Origin: an uncultured Polaribacter sp.
Lineage (GTDB): Bacteria; Bacteroidota; Bacteroidia; Flavobacteriales; Flavobacteriaceae
Direction of reading: 5' to 3'
Assembly: GCA_937936695.1 (NCBI GenBank)
Contig: CALHCK010000199.1
Coordinates: 1-19,321 of the forward strand
DNA: 19,321 nucleotides
Within the stretch, counting starts at the first letter, position 1. Each line of letters starts with the position of its first letter. Below are positions 15,784-19,321 of this stretch, piece by piece. Below the pieces are notes generated by a model. The model was not told the DNA's origin and ran no database searches. It worked only from the letters and a program-made list of their open reading frames with translations. The translations under genes and the position numbers were made by a program.

Positions 15784-15820
15784 GTAAAAATTAGCATGAA
15801 TAATCTATGCTAGTTTTTAC
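15784..15820. terminator. Bidirectional terminator between the O-methyltransferase and tatA
   Basis: Arms 15784-15797 and 15807-15820 pair over 14 bases with one G-U wobble (one A-C mismatch on the other strand); the loop is GAATAATCT. The core TTAGCAT/ATGCTAG is flanked by A and T runs. The right arm includes the tatA stop codon (15817-15819), so the terminator for the minus strand starts inside the gene. Confidence 0.75.
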
Positions 15821-16098
15821 ATATTACGTTTTATAGGCCCTGTAAAATCATCAATATTATCTTTTACCTCAGATATTTCTTTTTTAATATCTTTTGTAAC
15901 ATCTAAATCAATTCCCTGTTTTTCAGAACTTTCTTTTATTTCTTTTTTAATGTCATTAGTGGCATCTTTAACCTGACGCATTCCTTTTCCTAAACCTCTT
16001 GCTATTTCAGGAATTTTATCTGCACCAAAAACCATAACAATAATTAACATAATTACCATTATTTCCGGACCGCTAATAAATAGTATAAAATTCATCAT
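15817..16098 (-). CDS. tatA: Twin-arginine translocase subunit, TatA/TatE type
   Basis: Inner-membrane component of the Tat system, which exports folded proteins across the cytoplasmic membrane; TatA oligomers form the passage and TatB binds substrate. The 93-residue product has one N-terminal membrane segment (GPEIMVIMLIIVMVF, residues 10-24), the FG hinge (FGADKIPEIARGLG) and then an amphipathic, charged helix (MRQVKDATNDIKKEIKES) with a polar tail. This is the standard TatA/TatB layout. TatB cannot be ruled out from sequence, since Bacteroidota often use TatA-like subunits for both roles. The start could be either of two adjacent ATGs, at 16098 or 16095. It lies 13 bases downstream of mutS and is probably co-transcribed; tatC is not in the window. 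Confidence 0.9.
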   Translation of the reverse strand: MMNFILFISGPEIMVIMLIIVMVFGADKIPEIARGLGKGMRQVKDATNDIKKEIKESSEKQGIDLDVTKDIKKEISEVKDNIDDFTGPIKRNM

Positions 16099-16111
16099 AA
16101 TGCAAATATAA

Positions 16112-18721
16112 TTACTTTTTAGTCAACATTCGTTTAATCTCGTTCAATTTCATTAAGGCTTCAATAGGAGTAAGTGTGTCAATATTTGTTGCTAAAATTT
16201 CTTCTCTAATGTTTTCTAGCAAAGGATCATCTAATTGAAAAAAGCTCATTTGCATTTCTTCGTGCTGAGTTTGTTGTAATACCTCTTTAACTTCGGCTCC
16301 TTTATTATTTTGCTCTAACTTTTTTAATATTTTATTAGCTCTATGAATTACCATATTTGGCATTCCTGCTAGTTTTGCTACATGTATACCAAAACTATGA
16401 TTAGAACCTCCAGAAACAAGCTTTCTAAGAAAAACAATTGTGTTTTCTAGTTCTTTTACAGATACATTAAAGTTTTTTATACGTTCAAAAGTACCTGTCA
16501 TTTCATTTAATTCATGATAATGAGTTGCAAATAACGTTTTTGCTCTTGTAGGATGTTCGTGTAAAAACTCTGAAATTGCCCAAGCAATAGATATTCCATC
16601 GTAAGTAGAGGTTCCTCTACCAATTTCATCTAGCAATACTAAACTACGTTCAGAAATATTATTCAAAATAGAGGCTGTTTCGTTCATTTCTACCATAAAA
16701 GTAGACTCACCCATAGATATATTATCGCTGGCACCAACTCTTGTAAATATTTTATCTACAATACCAATTTTTGCATTTTGTGCAGGTACATAACTACCCA
16801 TTTGTGCTAACAAAACAATTAATGCTGTTTGTCTTAAAATAGCAGATTTACCAGACATATTGGGTCCGGTAATCATTATTATTTGCTGTTGATTTCTGTT
16901 TAAAACTACATCATTTGCAATGTAACTTTGGTCTATTGGCAATTGTTTTTCTATTACCGGATGACGACCGTTTTTTATTTCTAAATCGGTACTTTCATCC
17001 ATTATTGGGCACACATAATTGTTTTCTATTGCTAGTTTAGAAAAAGATAATAAACAGTCTACTTTAGCAATTACTTGCGCATTTTCTTGAACAAATTGTA
17101 CAAACTGAATTACGTATTGTAATAATTTAGCAAAAATTTCTTGTTCTAATTTTGCTATTTTTTCTTCGGCACCAAGAATTTTAGTTTCGTATTCTTTAAG
17201 TTCTTCTGTTATATAACGTTCTGCATTTACAAGAGTTTGTTTACGAATCCATTCTTCAGGAACTTTGTCTTTATGGGTATTTCTAACTTCTATATAATAC
17301 CCGAATACATTATTAAATGCAATTTTTAAACTAGAAATTCCTGTACGTTCTGTTTCTCTAGCTAACATTTCATCTAAAAATTGTTTTCCAGAAGAAGAAA
17401 TAGCTCTTAAATCATCTAATTCTGCATGCACACCTGCAGCAATAGCGTTTCCTTTATTAATATTAACAGGCGCTTCATCAAATAAAGTAGTAGAAATTTT
17501 TTCTATTAAATCGGCACAAGTATGTAACTGGTTACCTAGTTGTTTTACTGTTTTATTTTTACTTTTTTCGGCAGCTTCTTTTATTGGAATTATTGCTTTT
17601 AAAGAATTTTTTAAAAGTACAATTTCTCTAGGTGATGCTTTTCCTGTAGCCACTTTAGAAATTAAGCGTTCTATATCTGATACTTGCTTTAGTTGATAGG
17701 ACACAATTTCTGAAAAAGCATCGTTTTCTATAAAAAACTTTACCAATTCATGACGATTTTTAATTTCGTCTATTGTTTTTAAAGGCAATGCCAACCAACG
17801 TTTTAGTAAACGCCCACCCATTGGAGAAACCGTTTTGTCTATAACGTTTAATAACGTAACTGCATTTACAGAATTAGGATTATAGAGTTCTAAGTTTCTA
17901 ACAGTAAAACGATCCATCCAAACATAATTATCTTCTGCTATTCTACCAATAGCTTGTATATGTTTTAGTTGGTTGTGTTGTGTTTCTGATAAATAATATA
18001 AAACAGCACCAGCGGCTACAACTCCGTTTTTAACATCTTGTATACCAAAACCTTTTAAGTTTTTAACTTCAAAATGATCTTGTAAAGTTTCGTTTGCATA
18101 CCCTGGTTGAAAAACCCAATCTTCTAAATAAAAAGTATAGTAACGATCTTCAAAAAGTTCTAAAAATTGCTGTTTGTTTTGTTTTTGAACCAAAACTTCA
18201 CTCGGGTTAAAGTTTTGTAAAAGCTTATCTATATATTCTGCATTTCCTTGAGCAACTAAAAACTCTCCTGTAGAAACATCTAAGAAAGAAATTCCTAGTT
18301 GTTTTTTATCAAAATGAACCGCAGCTAAAAAGTTGTTTGTTTTAGTTTGTAAAACTTCGTCGTTTAAAGAAACACCAGGAGTTACTAATTCTGTAACACC
18401 ACGTTTTACAATAGTTTTAGTCATTTTAGGATCTTCTAACTGATCGCAAATAGCTACTCGCATACCTGCCTTTACTAACTTTGGCAAGTACGTATTTAAA
18501 GAATGATGCGGAAAACCAGCAAGAGCAGTTTCTGTTTCGCTACCAGCACCACGTTTGGTTAAAATAATACCCAATACTTGTGCCGCTTTTTTAGCATCTT
18601 CACCAAATGTTTCGTAAAAATCACCCACTCTAAAAAGCAACATCGCATCAGGATATTTTGCTTTAATAGTGTTATACTGTTTCATTAAAGGAGTTACCTT
18701 TTTAGCTTTAGATTTTGCCAA
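16112..18721 (-). CDS. mutS: DNA mismatch repair protein MutS
   Basis: Recognises base mismatches and small loops in newly replicated DNA and recruits MutL using ATP. At the N-terminus the mismatch-reading Phe-x-Glu motif is present in RVGDFYETFG (Phe35, Glu37). The ATPase domain has the Walker A loop GPNMSGKSAILRQTA at about residue 618 and the Walker B/signature region LLDEIGRGTSTYDG at about residue 694, followed by the ATHYHEL block. The 869-residue length is full size for MutS1, including connector, clamp and lever regions. It is not the MutS2 type, which lacks the mismatch domain and carries a Smr nuclease. Its promoter region is shared with the divergent RNA methyltransferase gene, and tatA follows after 13 bases. 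Confidence 0.98.
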   Translation of the reverse strand: MAKSKAKKVTPLMKQYNTIKAKYPDAMLLFRVGDFYETFGEDAKKAAQVLGIILTKRGAGSETETALAGFPHHSLNTYLPKLVKAGMRVAICDQLEDPKMTKTIVKRGVTELVTPGVSLNDEVLQTKTNNFLAAVHFDKKQLGISFLDVSTGEFLVAQGNAEYIDKLLQNFNPSEVLVQKQNKQQFLELFEDRYYTFYLEDWVFQPGYANETLQDHFEVKNLKGFGIQDVKNGVVAAGAVLYYLSETQHNQLKHIQAIGRIAEDNYVWMDRFTVRNLELYNPNSVNAVTLLNVIDKTVSPMGGRLLKRWLALPLKTIDEIKNRHELVKFFIENDAFSEIVSYQLKQVSDIERLISKVATGKASPREIVLLKNSLKAIIPIKEAAEKSKNKTVKQLGNQLHTCADLIEKISTTLFDEAPVNINKGNAIAAGVHAELDDLRAISSSGKQFLDEMLARETERTGISSLKIAFNNVFGYYIEVRNTHKDKVPEEWIRKQTLVNAERYITEELKEYETKILGAEEKIAKLEQEIFAKLLQYVIQFVQFVQENAQVIAKVDCLLSFSKLAIENNYVCPIMDESTDLEIKNGRHPVIEKQLPIDQSYIANDVVLNRNQQQIIMITGPNMSGKSAILRQTALIVLLAQMGSYVPAQNAKIGIVDKIFTRVGASDNISMGESTFMVEMNETASILNNISERSLVLLDEIGRGTSTYDGISIAWAISEFLHEHPTRAKTLFATHYHELNEMTGTFERIKNFNVSVKELENTIVFLRKLVSGGSNHSFGIHVAKLAGMPNMVIHRANKILKKLEQNNKGAEVKEVLQQTQHEEMQMSFFQLDDPLLENIREEILATNIDTLTPIEALMKLNEIKRMLTKK

Positions 18722-18747
18722 GTTTTGGGAATTTTCAGTTAGTTTTG

Positions 18748-18755
18748 CGAAGATA
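18748..18755 (-). promoter_or_regulatory. Putative mutS promoter -7 box
   Basis: On the minus strand this reads TATCTTCG, one mismatch from TAnnTTTG, 26 bases before the mutS ATG. It closely resembles the TATCTTTG box at the same distance before gltX. No clear -33 TTG is visible. Confidence 0.4.
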
Positions 18756-18808
18756 AAAATTAGTAATCAGTATACAGTGGCAGTTTACTATGAACTTATT
18801 CACAAGAT

Positions 18809-19321
18809 ATGAGGAAATTAAAGAATAACGAGTTAGGTAGAATTACAGTAGATGAGTTTAAGGCAACACAAAAAACGCCTTTAATTGTAGTTTTAGATAA
18901 TATTAGAAGTTTAAATAACATTGGTTCTGTGTTTAGAACAAGTGATGCTTTTTTAATTGAAAAAATATATTTGTGTGGTATTTGTGCTACACCGCCTAAT
19001 AAAGACATTCATAAAACAGCTTTAGGAGCAACAGAGTCTGTGGCTTGGGAGTATGTAGAAGATACTTTAACATTAGTAGAAAAATTAAAAGAAGACAACG
19101 TAAAAGTATTAGCAATAGAACAAGCAGAAGACAGTACTAAATTAGATACTTTTTTACCTGAAAAGGATGTCAAATATGCTATTGTTATGGGAAATGAAGT
19201 AAAAGGAGTACAACAAGAAGTTGTAGATGCTGCAGATATGTGTATAGAAATTCCGCAACTGGGTACTAAACATTCTTTAAATATTTCTGTAACAACAGGT
19301 GTGGTTATTTGGGATTTGTTT
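18809..19321 (+). CDS. SpoU/TrmH-family RNA 2'-O-methyltransferase, C-terminal end cut off
   Basis: SPOUT-fold enzyme that methylates the ribose 2'-OH of a tRNA or rRNA nucleotide using SAM. The frame opens at ATG 18809 and stays open for 171 codons to the window edge, so the stop is missing. All three SpoU motifs are visible: motif 1 NIRSLNNIGSVFRTSDAF with the catalytic-site Asn and Arg (about residues 31-48), motif 2 AIVMGNEVKGV (about 127-137) and motif 3 IEIPQLGTKHSLNISVTTGV (about 147-166). Only a few residues are probably missing. There is no extra N-terminal RNA-binding domain, unlike RlmB, so it may be a short tRNA- or rRNA-type member; the target nucleotide is unknown. It is divergent from mutS. 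Confidence 0.93.
   Translation, partial: MRKLKNNELGRITVDEFKATQKTPLIVVLDNIRSLNNIGSVFRTSDAFLIEKIYLCGICATPPNKDIHKTALGATESVAWEYVEDTLTLVEKLKEDNVKVLAIEQAEDSTKLDTFLPEKDVKYAIVMGNEVKGVQQEVVDAADMCIEIPQLGTKHSLNISVTTGVVIWDLF

Noticed and set aside
18789..18827. Twelve-codon frame overlapping the start of the SpoU-type methyltransferase
   Set aside because: Out of frame with the gene and with no sign of function; it probably arises by chance.
1..19321. Search for tRNA, rRNA, CRISPR, insertion sequences, phage genes and toxin-antitoxin or defence systems
   Set aside because: Nothing was recognised on either strand; coding genes and short intergenic regions explain almost all of the window.

Overview
The window looks like a piece of chromosome from a marine-type member of the Flavobacteriaceae (Bacteroidota; Polaribacter/Tenacibaculum-like). 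The DNA is very AT-rich, genes have AT-rich leaders without Shine-Dalgarno sequences, several promoters resemble the Bacteroidota -7 box TAnnTTTG, and the gene set (DUF4175-like protein, YbeY with the KDK variant, flavobacterial TatA, DoxX) fits that family. I see no phage, transposon, CRISPR array, tRNA or rRNA. It is a dense stretch of housekeeping genes with a few poorly characterised envelope and regulatory proteins.

Left part (1-3345, all minus strand): the N-terminus of an SPFH/band-7 membrane protein (cut by the window edge), a small secreted protein of unknown function that overlaps the stop of gltX (glutamyl-tRNA synthetase), and an outer-membrane beta-barrel-like protein. Strong hairpin terminators follow the small secreted protein and the barrel protein.

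Middle (3459-11543, all plus strand): a very large membrane-anchored coiled-coil protein of the DUF4175 type, a secreted protein of unknown function, ybeY (rRNA maturation endonuclease), mnmG (tRNA U34 modification) and a SAM methyltransferase. Spacing is tight and the secreted protein overlaps ybeY by one base, so this may be one operon. A perfect match to the core of the ParB-binding parS centromere site lies just before mnmG and a degenerate copy just after it. The run ends at a strong bidirectional terminator.

Right part: convergent minus-strand genes for a DoxX-like membrane protein, a D-2-hydroxyacid dehydrogenase and panB (pantothenate/CoA synthesis). Diverging from panB are an ECF-type sigma factor and a tiny soluble zinc-binding anti-sigma candidate, then a cation-dependent O-methyltransferase. 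On the minus strand follow mutS (mismatch repair) and tatA (protein export), and the window ends inside a plus-strand SpoU-type RNA methyltransferase.

I do not see a clearly new multi-gene system. The observations most worth following are the parS-like pair around mnmG, the sigma/zinc-finger pair with a palindrome over its promoter, the DUF4175 plus secreted partner locus, and the altered active-site residues in YbeY.
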